Origin: VXPQ01 sp965223485 | GTDB lineage: Bacteria > Bacteroidota > Rhodothermia > Rhodothermales > VXPQ01 | Direction of reading: 5' to 3' | DNA: 64,000 bases | NCBI GenBank assembly: GCA_965223485.1 | Contig: OZ244993.1 | Location: forward strand, 372,001 to 436,000 | Shown: in pieces, positions 33,857-42,910 of the stretch | How positions within the stretch are numbered: position 1 is the first letter of the stretch | Layout: each line of letters begins with the position of its first letter | Made by a program: the position numbers and the translations under genes | The notes under the pieces: generated by a model | What the model saw: the letters and a program-made list of their open reading frames with translations, nothing else | Database searches by the model: none | What the model was told of the DNA's origin: nothing

Positions 33857-35182
33857 TCAGGAACCGGAGCCCATTGATTCCACGATGCGGACAAAACTCG
33901 TCAGGAAGGAAGAGCCCATGGCCCCGTCGATAATGCGGTGGTCGTAGGAAAGAGACAACCAGGCCATCTGCCGCACGGCGATCACGTCGCCGAGCTTCGG
34001 ATCTTCGATAACCACCGGGCGCTTCTGGATTCGCCCGACAGCAAGAATAGCCACCTGGGGCTGGTTGATGATGGGCGTCCCCTTGAGTCCCCCGATAGGG
34101 CCGATGTTCGTGATGGTGAACGTGCCCCCTTGCAGGTCGTCGGGATGCAGTCGTTTGTTGCGCGCCCGGTCGGAAATATCCGCCACCGACCGCGCCAGGT
34201 CGGCGAAAGATTGACGCCCTGCATTGCGAATGACCGGAGCAACCAGCCCGGTCTTGCCGACGGCCACCGCAATATTGATATGGAAATCATCCCGCAGCAC
34301 GATCTCGTCTCCGTTCACGGACGCATTCAGAACCGGATGCTCACGGAGCGCTTCGATCGCCGCATGGACAAAAAACGGGGTATAGGTCAATTTGGCGCCC
34401 TCCCGCTCCAGAAACGCCTCTTTTTCCCGTTGGATGAAGGAGACAAGGTTTGTCATGTCCGCTTCCGCAAAGGAGGTCACATGCGGAGAAGTCGCCTTCG
34501 AACGCACCATGTGCTCCGCAATGATCTGCCGGGTGCGATCCATTTTAACGACCCGCACCTCCGGCCCTTCTGCAGGCTCGACAGGTTGCGGCTCCGGAAA
34601 CCCGGACCCGTCCGCAGACCGGCCGGCCACGTAATCGAGGACATCCTTCTTCGTGACCCGTCCATCCCGACCGGAGCCTGCAATGGATTCGAGTTCGGAA
34701 GTGCTTACCCCCTCCTGTTCGGCGATGGAGCGCACCAGCGGGGAGAAGAACGAGTCGCTTGCGCCTTGCTTTGGAGCAGCAGCGTCCCTCGGTGTAAACG
34801 CGGAAGCTTCGGTAACATGGCCGGACGGCGGCTCCGGCGGATCGGGCGCAACCGGAGCAGGGAGAGGCGGTGGAGGTGTCGGTTGGGAGACCGGTTCCGG
34901 CGCCTCCTTGACCGGTTCGGGAGCACGGGGCGCTTCCTCGTTCTCGTCCGCAATCACGGCAAGCAACGTTCCCACACCTACCGTCTCGCCCTCTTCCACC
35001 AGGATTTCGGCCACGACGCCTGCAGCGGGCGACGGTACATCGGTGTCGACTTTGTCGGTCCCTATTTCAAGCAGCGTTTCATCCTGCTCGATGCGCTCGC
35101 CGAGCTTCTTGTACCATTCGACCACCGTGCCCTCGGTGATACTTTCGCCCATTTGGGGCATGATGATTTCAACCCTGGCCAT
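33857..35182 (-). CDS. 2-oxoacid dehydrogenase E2 (dihydrolipoamide acyltransferase)
   Basis: 441 residues in three parts. A lipoyl domain at 1-77 carries the modified Lys in EIGTDKVDTDVPSPAAG. A Pro/Ala/Glu-rich linker leads to a peripheral-subunit-binding domain (FFSPLVRSIAEQEGVSTSEL, SGRDGRVTKKDVLDYV). The catalytic domain has KATSPHVTSFAEADMTNLV, FTITNIGPIGGLKGTPIINQ and the active-site SYDHRIIDGAMG. It transfers acyl groups to CoA in a pyruvate, 2-oxoglutarate or branched-chain complex; the sequence does not settle which. The E1 and E3 genes are not adjacent. Confidence 0.9.
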   Translation of the reverse strand: MARVEIIMPQMGESITEGTVVEWYKKLGERIEQDETLLEIGTDKVDTDVPSPAAGVVAEILVEEGETVGVGTLLAVIADENEEAPRAPEPVKEAPEPVSQPTPPPPLPAPVAPDPPEPPSGHVTEASAFTPRDAAAPKQGASDSFFSPLVRSIAEQEGVSTSELESIAGSGRDGRVTKKDVLDYVAGRSADGSGFPEPQPVEPAEGPEVRVVKMDRTRQIIAEHMVRSKATSPHVTSFAEADMTNLVSFIQREKEAFLEREGAKLTYTPFFVHAAIEALREHPVLNASVNGDEIVLRDDFHINIAVAVGKTGLVAPVIRNAGRQSFADLARSVADISDRARNKRLHPDDLQGGTFTITNIGPIGGLKGTPIINQPQVAILAVGRIQKRPVVIEDPKLGDVIAVRQMAWLSLSYDHRIIDGAMGSSFLTSFVRIVESMGSGS

Positions 35183-35224
35183 ATCCGCTTTGCGATGATT
35201 GCTACCGGGACACGCGAACGTATT

Positions 35225-37303
35225 TTATGCGATAAGCGGCGCAATAACCAGCGCCACTACCGCAATCAATTTAATCAGAATATTCAAACTGGGGCCACTC
35301 GTATCCTTGAGCGGATCGCCGACCGTATCGCCTACTACGGAAGCCTTGTGAGCATCGCTGCCCTTTCCGTACATGGTCCCGCCAATGGAAATGTTCCCTT
35401 CGATCAACTTCTTGGCATTATCCCAGGCGCCGCCGGCATTCGCCTGGAAAATAGCGAAAAGCACGCCGGAGACCAGCACGCCGGCCAGCAATCCGCCCAA
35501 CATGCTTTTGTCGATGAAGCCCACGATGACCGGCGCCGCGATGGCCAACAGGCCTGGCGCCACCATTTCGCGAATGGCCGCTTTCGTGGAAATATCGACG
35601 CAACGCGTGTGTTCGGCCGGAGCCGTGCCTTCGCGCAGCCCGGGAATCTCCCGGAATTGCCGCCCGACTTCGACAATCATGCGACCTGCCGCCCGTCCCA
35701 CGGCCCCAATCGCCATGGCGCTGAACACATACGGCAACATGGCCCCGAGCAGTAATCCGGACAAGATTTTAGGGTTGGCCACATCGATGTTGGGTACCTG
35801 CGCCTGCTGCATGAACGCAACGAAAAGAGCAAGCGACGTCAACGCGGCAGAACCAATGGCGAATCCCTTCCCGATCGCGGCCGTCGTATTCCCAACAGCG
35901 TCGAGTTTGTCGGTGCGCGCCCGGACCTCTTCCGGCAAACCCGCCATTTCCGCAATGCCGCCTGCGTTGTCGGAGATCGGCCCATAGGCGTCGACCGCAA
36001 GCTGAATGCCGGTCACCGACAACATGCCTACCGCCGCAATGGCGATGCCGTAGAGCCCGGCAAAATGGTGGGCCCCCAGGATCGCCAGAGCCAGAATGAC
36101 CGCCGGAAGACCCGTGGAGAACATGCCCACTCCGAGACCGGCAATGATATTCGTGGCGGGTCCGGTTACGCTTTGCTTTGCGATGCCGTGCGCCGGGCGA
36201 CCTTGCGTAGATGTGTAGTACTCCGTGACGAGACCAATGGAAACCCCTGAAAGCAAGCCGATCAGTACAGCCCAGAAAACGCCCAGCGAGGTGTATTCCA
36301 CGCCCGCGGCCTCCCATTGCGCCGGCAACATACCCCGGATAATAAAATACGCCAGTACGGCCATAAGGCCCGCTGCTCCGAATCCGCCAGTGTTGAGCGC
36401 TTTCTGGGGATTCCCTCCTTCCTTCACATTGACCACCAGCGAACCGAGGATCGAAACGACCACGCCGACGCCCGCAAGCGCCAACGGCAGCGTAACGCCG
36501 CTCAGTTCCGCAACTCCGGCCTCTGCAAAGGAGCCGACGAACACGGCGCCCAGTACCATGGCGGCGATGATGGAGCCGACAAACGATTCGAAAAGATCTG
36601 CCCCCATACCGGCCACATCCCCTACGTTATCCCCCACATTGTCCGCGATCGTAGCGGGATTGCGCGGGTCGTCCTCGGGAATGCCCTCATATACCTTGCC
36701 AGCCAGATCGGCCCCCACATCGGCAGCCTTCGTATAGATGCCCCCGCCCACGCGCGCAAACAGCGCGATCGAAGAAGCCCCCAGCGAAAAGCCGGAAATG
36801 ACCTGGATAATTTTTGCGATCTCCCAGCCGACGCCACTGTACACGATAAAAAGCCCGCCCAGGCCCAGCACACCCAATCCCACCACGCTCAGGCCCATAA
36901 CGAGACCACCCGAGAAAGCTACGTTGAGCGCAGGAGCCAGCCCGGTCCGCGCCGCATGGGTCGTGCGGACATTGGCGCGCGTTGCGACAGTCATCCCGAT
37001 AAATCCGGCCAGCCCGGAGGTCAGCGCGCCGGTCACGAACGAAACGGCAATGAGCCAGGATGCGTCCGGCGCAACCATGTTCGCCACGGCCAGCAATACG
37101 GCCACCAGAACCACAAAAATTGAAAGCACGCGGTACTCCCGGCGCAGAAACGCTCGGGCGCCATCCGCAATGTAGCCGGCAATCTCGACCATCTTTTCCG
37201 TACCCGTACTCTGGCGACCAATCCAGCGTGTCCGCAGAAAAGCATAGGCCAGCGCCAGAAGGCTGGAGACAAGAACGAGAAAAACTATCGTTTCGGTAGT
37301 CAT
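35225..37303 (-). CDS. hppA: Membrane-bound ion-pumping pyrophosphatase
   Basis: A 692-residue protein with about 16 membrane segments. Pyrophosphate/magnesium motifs are intact: DVGADLAGKVYEGIPEDDPR with DNVGDNVGDVAGMGADLFES, and near the end GSDAHKASVVGDTVGDPLKDTSG. It couples hydrolysis of pyrophosphate to pumping of H+ or Na+. In GNTTAAIGKGFAIGSA an Ala sits where potassium-independent enzymes have Lys, which by family rules points to the K+-dependent subclass. The start overlaps the pth stop in ATGA, so both are on one message. Confidence 0.95.
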   Translation of the reverse strand: MTTETIVFLVLVSSLLALAYAFLRTRWIGRQSTGTEKMVEIAGYIADGARAFLRREYRVLSIFVVLVAVLLAVANMVAPDASWLIAVSFVTGALTSGLAGFIGMTVATRANVRTTHAARTGLAPALNVAFSGGLVMGLSVVGLGVLGLGGLFIVYSGVGWEIAKIIQVISGFSLGASSIALFARVGGGIYTKAADVGADLAGKVYEGIPEDDPRNPATIADNVGDNVGDVAGMGADLFESFVGSIIAAMVLGAVFVGSFAEAGVAELSGVTLPLALAGVGVVVSILGSLVVNVKEGGNPQKALNTGGFGAAGLMAVLAYFIIRGMLPAQWEAAGVEYTSLGVFWAVLIGLLSGVSIGLVTEYYTSTQGRPAHGIAKQSVTGPATNIIAGLGVGMFSTGLPAVILALAILGAHHFAGLYGIAIAAVGMLSVTGIQLAVDAYGPISDNAGGIAEMAGLPEEVRARTDKLDAVGNTTAAIGKGFAIGSAALTSLALFVAFMQQAQVPNIDVANPKILSGLLLGAMLPYVFSAMAIGAVGRAAGRMIVEVGRQFREIPGLREGTAPAEHTRCVDISTKAAIREMVAPGLLAIAAPVIVGFIDKSMLGGLLAGVLVSGVLFAIFQANAGGAWDNAKKLIEGNISIGGTMYGKGSDAHKASVVGDTVGDPLKDTSGPSLNILIKLIAVVALVIAPLIA

Positions 37304-37884
37304 TGCGTTACGTCTTTGTTAAATCGATTCATAGCAACCGAAATGCCTTCGCACACGAACACCTCTACAGCGTCGCGGGCCCGGACCACGACCTCGTCCA
37401 TGGACAATCGTTCCTGGGGGGAAAAGGGGGACAGGACATGCTGCACTTGTCCGCCTCGGGAAAAGTCGTTGCCGACGCCGATGCGAAGCCGTGGAAAATC
37501 GTGGTGGCCAAGGCGATCGACAATATCCTGCACGCCATTGTGTCCGCCCGCGCTCCCGGAAGCGCGCAGGCGCAACCGGCCCGGCGCAAGGTTGATATCG
37601 TCCACGATCACGAGCATTTGTCGAGGATCCATGCGCCAGACACCAAGCAATGCGCTAATGGCTTTGCCGCTGCGATTCATGAAGGTCAGCGGCTTGGCGA
37701 TCCCGACGGGGTAGCTGCGAATACGCCCCCACCCCAGCAATACATTCCCGCGCCCGTGCTCGTAGACCGCTCCGGCACGTTCTGCAACCGCATCGGCCAC
37801 CTCGAATCCGATGTTGTGCCGCGTCGCTTCATATTCCGGGCCCGGATTCCCCAGCCCGACGATGAGGCGCTTCGATTTTGACAT
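37300..37884 (-). CDS. pth: Peptidyl-tRNA hydrolase
   Basis: A 194-residue Pth. The catalytic His is in GLGNPGPEYEATRHNIGFEV; further motifs are KPLTFMNRSGKAI, VIVDDINLAPGRLRLRASGS and AGGHNGVQDIV. It releases tRNA from prematurely dropped peptidyl-tRNA. It lies 15 bases after rplY and overlaps hppA by four bases. The rplY-pth order is common in bacteria. Confidence 0.97.
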   Translation of the reverse strand: MSKSKRLIVGLGNPGPEYEATRHNIGFEVADAVAERAGAVYEHGRGNVLLGWGRIRSYPVGIAKPLTFMNRSGKAISALLGVWRMDPRQMLVIVDDINLAPGRLRLRASGSAGGHNGVQDIVDRLGHHDFPRLRIGVGNDFSRGGQVQHVLSPFSPQERLSMDEVVVRARDAVEVFVCEGISVAMNRFNKDVTQ

Positions 37885-37899
37885 GGCCGGCTACGACGA

Positions 37900-38541
37900 T
37901 TACGCATCGCCCTCTTCACTCCCCTCTCCGGAATCGGCCGCTTCGCCTGCATCGGCATCGTCCGTTTCGTCTTCAAGCTCGTCGATATCTTCTTCCACTA
38001 CGCGGGGCTGCACCACCGCCATAATGGTCTGTTCGGGACGTCCCAGAAAAGTAATACCTTCCCGTTCCAGATCACGGATATGGATGGCGTCTCCAATAGA
38101 CAACCACGAAATGTCCACCTCGATGTGCGAGGGAATATCTTTCGGAAGGCAGCGTACTTCCAATTCATGCACAACGGCCTGCACGTTGCCGCCTTCGCGC
38201 TGTCCGATAGGCGTACCCTCGAAGTGGACAGGGACCACGAGCGTCAGCGTCTCGCCCGTCTTGAGCGTCATGAAATCGGCATGAAAAGGACGATCCGTAA
38301 CCGGATGCAACGTCGCCTCCTTCAGAATGCATCGAAAAGTTTTCCCGTCCAGTCGCACTTCCACAATGTGCGTCTCCGCCGTATAAACAAGCCTTTTCAA
38401 GTGCTCTTCGGCCAGTTGAAAAGCTACGGGGTCCATGTGATGTCCATACAAGACACACGGCACATTGCCGGTGCGACGAATGGCGCGGGCTGCCGATTTG
38501 CCGACTGCGCGCTTCTCAACGTCAAACGTAAGAATATCCAT
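37900..38541 (-). CDS. rplY: 50S ribosomal protein L25/Ctc
   Basis: A 213-residue L25 of the long, CTC type. The N-terminal 5S-rRNA-binding domain (GKSAARAIRRTGNVPCVLYG) is followed by the TL5/CTC beta domain (DRPFHADFMTL, VPVHFEGTPIGQREGGNVQ, LPKDIPSHIEVDISWLSIGD) and an acidic tail (DELEDETDDADAG). It lies between prs and pth, the usual order for this trio. Confidence 0.95.
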   Translation of the reverse strand: MDILTFDVEKRAVGKSAARAIRRTGNVPCVLYGHHMDPVAFQLAEEHLKRLVYTAETHIVEVRLDGKTFRCILKEATLHPVTDRPFHADFMTLKTGETLTLVVPVHFEGTPIGQREGGNVQAVVHELEVRCLPKDIPSHIEVDISWLSIGDAIHIRDLEREGITFLGRPEQTIMAVVQPRVVEEDIDELEDETDDADAGEAADSGEGSEEGDA

Positions 38542-38590
38542 GATCTATGGGATAACGGTGAATCGTGCCATGAATACGAAAACCGCCCGC

Positions 38591-39538
38591 CTAATCGGCG
38601 AACAGTGTCGAAATAGAATCTTCCGTGTAAATGCGGCGAATGGCGTCCGAAAACAACTCGGCGACACTGACCACATCGATGCGCTCCGAGGAACGCTTCA
38701 ACGGTATCGTATCCGTCACAACCACCTTGGCTATCTCCGAGTTTTCTATCCGTTCGTACGCCGGTTCCGACAGCAGCGCATGCGTACAGCCCGCAATGAT
38801 TTCCTTACTTCCCGCCTTGCGGAGCGCATGGGCCGCCTTGGTCAAGGTCCCCGCCGTATCGCACATGTCGTCAATAAGAATCACGTTGCGCCCCTTTACC
38901 TCACCGATAATGTTCATCACTTCGGCTTCGTTCTGCCGGGGGCGGCGCTTGTCGATGACCGCAAGGTCGGCATTGAGGCGCTTGGCGTACGCCCGCGCCA
39001 CCTTGATCGCACCCACATCAGGAGCTACAACCACGACATCGTCGAGCTGCAACTTCCTGAAATAGCTCGTTAAAACACCGGATCCATATAAATGATCCAC
39101 AGGCACATCGAAGAAACCCTGAATCTGCGGGGCATGCAGATCCATCGTAAGAATACGATGTACGCCGGCCGTCGCCAGCATATCCGCCATCAGTTTCGCA
39201 GCAATGGAAACACGGGGTTGATCCTTCCGATCCTGCCGCGCATAGCCGAAATAGGGCATGACCGCCGTGATCCGCTCCGCGGACGCCCGCTTTGCGGCGT
39301 CGATGAGTAGAAGCAGCTCGATCCAGTGATCCGAGCTGGGCTGGGTGCTCTGGATAATGAAGAGGTCCGAACCACGTATGGATTCGCCGTACCGCACGTA
39401 AATTTCTCCGTCCGCAAAATTCCGAATGGCAAGCCGGCCGAGTTGTTGCCCGTACGCAGCGGCGATTTTCTGCGCCAGGGGCAGATTCGAGCGCCCGGCA
39501 AAAATGGAAATGGGGGTATCCCTGACAGATGTAGTCAT
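38591..39538 (-). CDS. prs: Ribose-phosphate pyrophosphokinase
   Basis: A 315-residue PRPP synthetase. It has the N-terminal FAGRSNLPLAQKIAAAYGQ, FADGEIYVRYGES, the catalytic PYFGYARQDRK, MDLHAPQIQGFFDVPVDHLY and the PRPP-binding NVILIDDMCDTAGTLTKAA. It makes PRPP from ribose-5-phosphate and ATP for nucleotide, His and Trp synthesis. It leads the prs-rplY-pth-hppA row; tRNA-Gln lies upstream on the same strand. Confidence 0.97.
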   Translation of the reverse strand: MTTSVRDTPISIFAGRSNLPLAQKIAAAYGQQLGRLAIRNFADGEIYVRYGESIRGSDLFIIQSTQPSSDHWIELLLLIDAAKRASAERITAVMPYFGYARQDRKDQPRVSIAAKLMADMLATAGVHRILTMDLHAPQIQGFFDVPVDHLYGSGVLTSYFRKLQLDDVVVVAPDVGAIKVARAYAKRLNADLAVIDKRRPRQNEAEVMNIIGEVKGRNVILIDDMCDTAGTLTKAAHALRKAGSKEIIAGCTHALLSEPAYERIENSEIAKVVVTDTIPLKRSSERIDVVSVAELFSDAIRRIYTEDSISTLFAD

Positions 39539-39593
39539 AGTTAACGAATCAACCTCAACCGGAAATGTTCTTCATTGTCTGCCGGATGCATCG

Positions 39594-39664
39594 TTGCCCG
39601 GGGAGGATTCGAACCTCCACATACGGCTCCAAAGGCCGTTGTCCTGCCATTAGACGACCGGGCA
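39594..39664 (-). tRNA. tRNA-Gln (TTG)
   Basis: A 71-base cloverleaf on the minus strand: acceptor TGCCCGG pairs with CCGGGCA, anticodon stem ACGGC/GCCGT frames the loop CTTTGGA with anticodon TTG, and the T arm is GGAGG-TTCGAAT-CCTCC. The discriminator base is A and CCA is not encoded. Confidence 0.93.
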
Positions 39665-39829
39665 AGAAGTCGGAAACAAGGGAATGAAAATTATCGCGCA
39701 AGTGCGGCCTAATCAACGACCGCTACCCACAGTGGTTTCTGCAACGGGTGGACCAGATCGGATCATATGACGGAATATGGGGTTCGCAGTCGTGTTTTTA
39801 TCCCTGTTTCTTCATTTCCTCGGCATCGC

Positions 39830-40495
39830 ATGCTCAGCCAGGCCGTTGAAGATTACATCAAGGCCATTTACCGGATCCGGCAAAGTGGACAGCCTGCGTC
39901 CACCAGCGATATTGCCCGTGCCCTGAACGTTTCCGCCGCATCGGTTACGAACATGGCCAAACGTCTGGCGCAGCTCGGCCTTGCAGAATACGAATCGTAT
40001 CAGGGCGTCCGGCTAACGGACACGGGAAACAAGGTGGCTCTTGAAATCATCCGCCATCACCGCTTGCTCGAACTGTATCTCCGGAACGTGATGGGCTACC
40101 CCTGGGACAAGGTGCACGAAGAGGCAGAACTCCTCGAACATCACATTTCCGAAGAATTCGAGAGCAAGATTGACGAAATGCTGGGGCATCCGACCCACGA
40201 CCCGCATGGAGACCCCATCCCTACACGCGAAGGCGAAATAGCCGAACGCAACACCAACCCCCTCGCTGCCGTGAAGCCCGGGACACATGTCGTGATCAAG
40301 CGCGTGTCCGACGAAGACCCCGAATTGCTGGATCATCTCGAAAGTCTGGGCCTGTTGCCCGGCGCTACGCTCGAAGTCATCGGGAAAGAACCTTTCGAGG
40401 GGCCCCTGAAGATCCGCCTATGCGACCGGGAGCACATTCTCGGGTACCGGATCGCCAACCATATCTTCGTGGACGTTTCGACCCGGAAGGCCTGA
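39830..40495 (+). CDS. DtxR/MntR-family metal-dependent repressor
   Basis: 221 residues from the ATG at 39830, where the family's usual opening MLSQAVEDYIKAIYRI begins. The winged helix-turn-helix (TSDIARALNVSAASVTNMAKRL) is followed by the metal-binding dimerisation domain (LELYLRNVMGYPWDKVHEEA, LEHHISEEFESKI, HPTHDPHGDPIP) and a C-terminal FeoA/SH3-like domain (LLDHLESLGLLPGATLEVIG). It should sense Fe(II) or Mn(II) and repress uptake genes; no transporter gene adjoins it. Confidence 0.92.
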   Translation: MLSQAVEDYIKAIYRIRQSGQPASTSDIARALNVSAASVTNMAKRLAQLGLAEYESYQGVRLTDTGNKVALEIIRHHRLLELYLRNVMGYPWDKVHEEAELLEHHISEEFESKIDEMLGHPTHDPHGDPIPTREGEIAERNTNPLAAVKPGTHVVIKRVSDEDPELLDHLESLGLLPGATLEVIGKEPFEGPLKIRLCDREHILGYRIANHIFVDVSTRKA

Positions 40496-40500
40496 GACTT

Positions 40501-41487
40501 TCATCCCGTCGCGTCCGCAAGCGCATCCAGCACCGCTTCGTGCAAAAGCCCGTTCGTGGCGACAATACCTCTGTTTTGTTCGAGTTGCGCACCGCACCGG
40601 AAATCGAGCGGCCTGCCTGCCATGTCCGTAACTACGCCGCCTGCCTCCTCAACAATGAGAGCGCCCGCAGCATGGTCCCATATGTTCTCGATATATCCCG
40701 AACGGGATGTCAGGCGGAGGTAGATGTCTGCATCGCCGCGCGCCAGCACGCCATATTTCGCCTGGCTGTCTATACGGAGCGAGGCAGCTTCTACGCCCAA
40801 ATGGGTCGCCACGGCGGCCACGTCCCGACGCGAGCCGTGATTCGATTCGAAAGGTTCGCAAAGCCGGGCTTGCGCGCCGGTCGCTACGGTACGCACCCGA
40901 ATGGGCTGCCAGGCAGGCTCCCCGGCGCCGTGAAGCGGAGCCTGAAACGCCCCTTCCCCCCGGTGCGCCGCAAACACGGCCCCCTTTATATTGCCCCCCT
41001 CCGCATCGCAAGGCAAGTCGGGGCAAGCCATTGCTGCTACTTCGATCCGCCCCTCTACAATCAGCGCCAGCGCCACAGCGTACTGATCGCACCGCAGAAA
41101 TCCCTTCGTGCCGTCGATCGGATCCAGCGTCCAGAAACGTTCGGAGTATCCGGCCATGTTGCCCCTGTCGATCCAGGCACATACCGACTCGCGCGTTGCG
41201 CCGGGCAGGACGTGCGCCACCTCTGTGGCCACCTTGTCCAGTACGCTTTCGTTTTCCGGAAAACGCAAAACGGCCGAATCTTCCTCGCCGATTACGGGAT
41301 CATGCGGAAACGCTTCTTCCAGCGCATGGCATACGACTGCCTGGCTTCCAAAATCCGCTACCGTCACCGGAGAACGATCCTCTTTCTTGAGCGCGGATTG
41401 CCCCAGTGTTTTCTGAACGGACATGCAGACACGCACCGCCATGCGCACGGCATGGATGGCCACTTCGAACTCTGCCTGGTATTTCAT
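40501..41487 (-). CDS. 3'(2'),5'-bisphosphate nucleotidase-like phosphatase
   Basis: 328 residues of the inositol-phosphatase superfamily. Metal ligands lie in VIGEEDS and WTLDPIDGTKGFLR; a further family segment, NIWDHAAGALIVEEAGGVV, is near the C-terminus. Length and the DKVATEVAHVL insert match the Hal2/CysQ branch that removes phosphate from PAP; inositol monophosphatase activity is an alternative. It starts four bases inside the end of the HsdR_N gene (ATGA), so it is co-translated with it. Confidence 0.85.
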   Translation of the reverse strand: MKYQAEFEVAIHAVRMAVRVCMSVQKTLGQSALKKEDRSPVTVADFGSQAVVCHALEEAFPHDPVIGEEDSAVLRFPENESVLDKVATEVAHVLPGATRESVCAWIDRGNMAGYSERFWTLDPIDGTKGFLRCDQYAVALALIVEGRIEVAAMACPDLPCDAEGGNIKGAVFAAHRGEGAFQAPLHGAGEPAWQPIRVRTVATGAQARLCEPFESNHGSRRDVAAVATHLGVEAASLRIDSQAKYGVLARGDADIYLRLTSRSGYIENIWDHAAGALIVEEAGGVVTDMAGRPLDFRCGAQLEQNRGIVATNGLLHEAVLDALADATG

Positions 41488-41987
41488 AGGGTCGTATTCG
41501 TATCGTTTGCAGGATCACCTGCAGAGACTGCTTCGAAAGGCGGAATGCGGTCCATAAAATCGTCCGGACGATCAGACCGCCAGCAGAAATGGCGCAATCC
41601 GTTCGTTACGGCAAGATAACGCGCCCCGACGACTCTGTTGTATTTCGCGATCTGCTCAAACGCCGCTGACCCTATGCGCACCTGCGGCGCCTTGCATTCC
41701 ACCATCAGGGACGGAACGCCCCGCCGATCATACGCGACAATATCGGCCCGACGGGACATGCCCTGGTACTCGAAGTGCATCTCAACGGCAATCAGAGCCA
41801 GCGGATAGCCGCAATCCCGCATGAGAAAATGCAAAAAGTGCCCCCGCACCCATTCCTCAGGAACGAGGCGCACATATTTTTTGCGTACAGGATCGAAAAC
41901 GAATCGGGAATCTTTATCCGACCCCGATCGGATGCGAAGAGGGCAGGCTGGAAGATTCAGCCGCGGAAAACCATCTACCCCGGTCAA
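41484..41987 (-). CDS. Solitary HsdR_N-domain protein
   Basis: A 167-residue protein consisting of only the nuclease-like N-terminal domain of type I restriction R subunits: VRKKYVRLVPEEWVRGHFLHF, MSRRADIVAYDRRGVPSLMV and ECKAPQVRIG with the PD-(D/E)xK residues, then YLAVTNGLRHFCW. Such solitary proteins are a conserved, mostly chromosomal family of Bacteroidota; their role is unknown and they are not part of a restriction system. The start overlaps the small upstream gene by four bases and the stop overlaps the phosphatase gene. Confidence 0.85.
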   Translation of the reverse strand: MTGVDGFPRLNLPACPLRIRSGSDKDSRFVFDPVRKKYVRLVPEEWVRGHFLHFLMRDCGYPLALIAVEMHFEYQGMSRRADIVAYDRRGVPSLMVECKAPQVRIGSAAFEQIAKYNRVVGARYLAVTNGLRHFCWRSDRPDDFMDRIPPFEAVSAGDPANDTNTTL

Positions 41988-42205
41988 TCTTTCTGAATAA
42001 CCGTTATGTCCGGCATGGCCTTGGGTCGGCGATAGAGCGACCCCTTCGAACCATTGATCGAAACGTTTTGCTGTACCATATCCCAGTTTTTCTCAATTTC
42101 GGCTTCGTCCCCGCTGAACGGGGCCGAACCGGTTCCGGACCGGCCAAAATCGAAAACATAGAGGTTGTTGGGGATTCCCAGAAGGACCTGTGTCGGCATC
42201 GGCAT
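41984..42205 (-). CDS. Small hypothetical protein
   Basis: 73 residues from the ATG at 42205 (another at 42199): MPMPTQVLLGIPNNLYVF then a polar stretch ending PDITVIQKD. No family is recognised. Support for it being real is the ATGA overlap with the HsdR_N gene downstream and its position as the first of three coupled genes. Confidence 0.4.
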   Translation of the reverse strand: MPMPTQVLLGIPNNLYVFDFGRSGTGSAPFSGDEAEIEKNWDMVQQNVSINGSKGSLYRRPKAMPDITVIQKD

Positions 42206-42432
42206 AACGCAACAAAATAGGTAAAACTTGCTGAGGCAAAACCGGGGAGTGCATGGGGGTGCGTATAACAAAATCCCCGGTAACAAACATATGGTAGACC
42301 GCCTTTCTTGTAAAGTTTCCTTGAAGATGCGTTTTTGGGGCTTAATATACTTGAAAGCAGTTCTGCATTCCTTGCCGCTTCCCTTCGCCGTGTCGCCGGG
42401 GTCTTCACCGAGCGGCGAGCCGGTGACGCTTT

Positions 42433-42750
42433 ATCTGAATGCGGCACTTGGGGTGCGGACGGAAACGACTGGATACGCCCGACCGCGGATTCGACTTCGT
42501 CCATGACCTCGCCGATGTCCGCGCCGGTCTTCAATTCAACCCTCACGGACGCCAGCCCCGGGGCCGCTAAGGACTTGACCGCCTTGACATCCCCCAGCGC
42601 CTCGACCTGCTCCTCGATCTTGACAATGATCGACTCCTCCACCTTCTCGGGCTGGGCGCCGGGATAGGCCACGGACACTTCGATGGTATTGAAGGGAAAG
42701 GTCGGAAAAGCTTCCCGCTCCAGGCCCCCCAGCGCGATCCGCCTGATTCC
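42433..42750 (-). pseudogene. RND efflux permease (AcrB-type) fragment
   Basis: The minus strand encodes LGGLEREAFPTFPFNTIEVS, VAYPGAQPEKVEESIIVKIEEQ, VEALGDVKAVKSLAAPGLAS and VRVELKTGADIGEVMDEVES, the first periplasmic segment after the first membrane helix of RND pumps. The first helix is missing and the similarity stops after about 105 residues of about 1050. No membrane-fusion partner is adjacent, so it is an isolated relic. Confidence 0.75.
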
Positions 42751-42910
42751 GCCATGGTATCCCCGATCCTGATTACAACTACTCATAATGTACAATACCG
42801 GGGAAAATTGCAATTAAGTATATAATTACCCTTGATTTTGATCCCTTTTGTTCCTGATTGGCAACCACCTGGAAAACATGGGCGATCCCATCACGGAACG
42901 GAAGGGCGCC

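Noticed and set aside
41484..41987. HsdR_N protein as a piece of a restriction system
   Set aside because: It is complete in itself, coupled to housekeeping-type genes and belongs to a conserved solitary family; no hsdM or hsdS is nearby.
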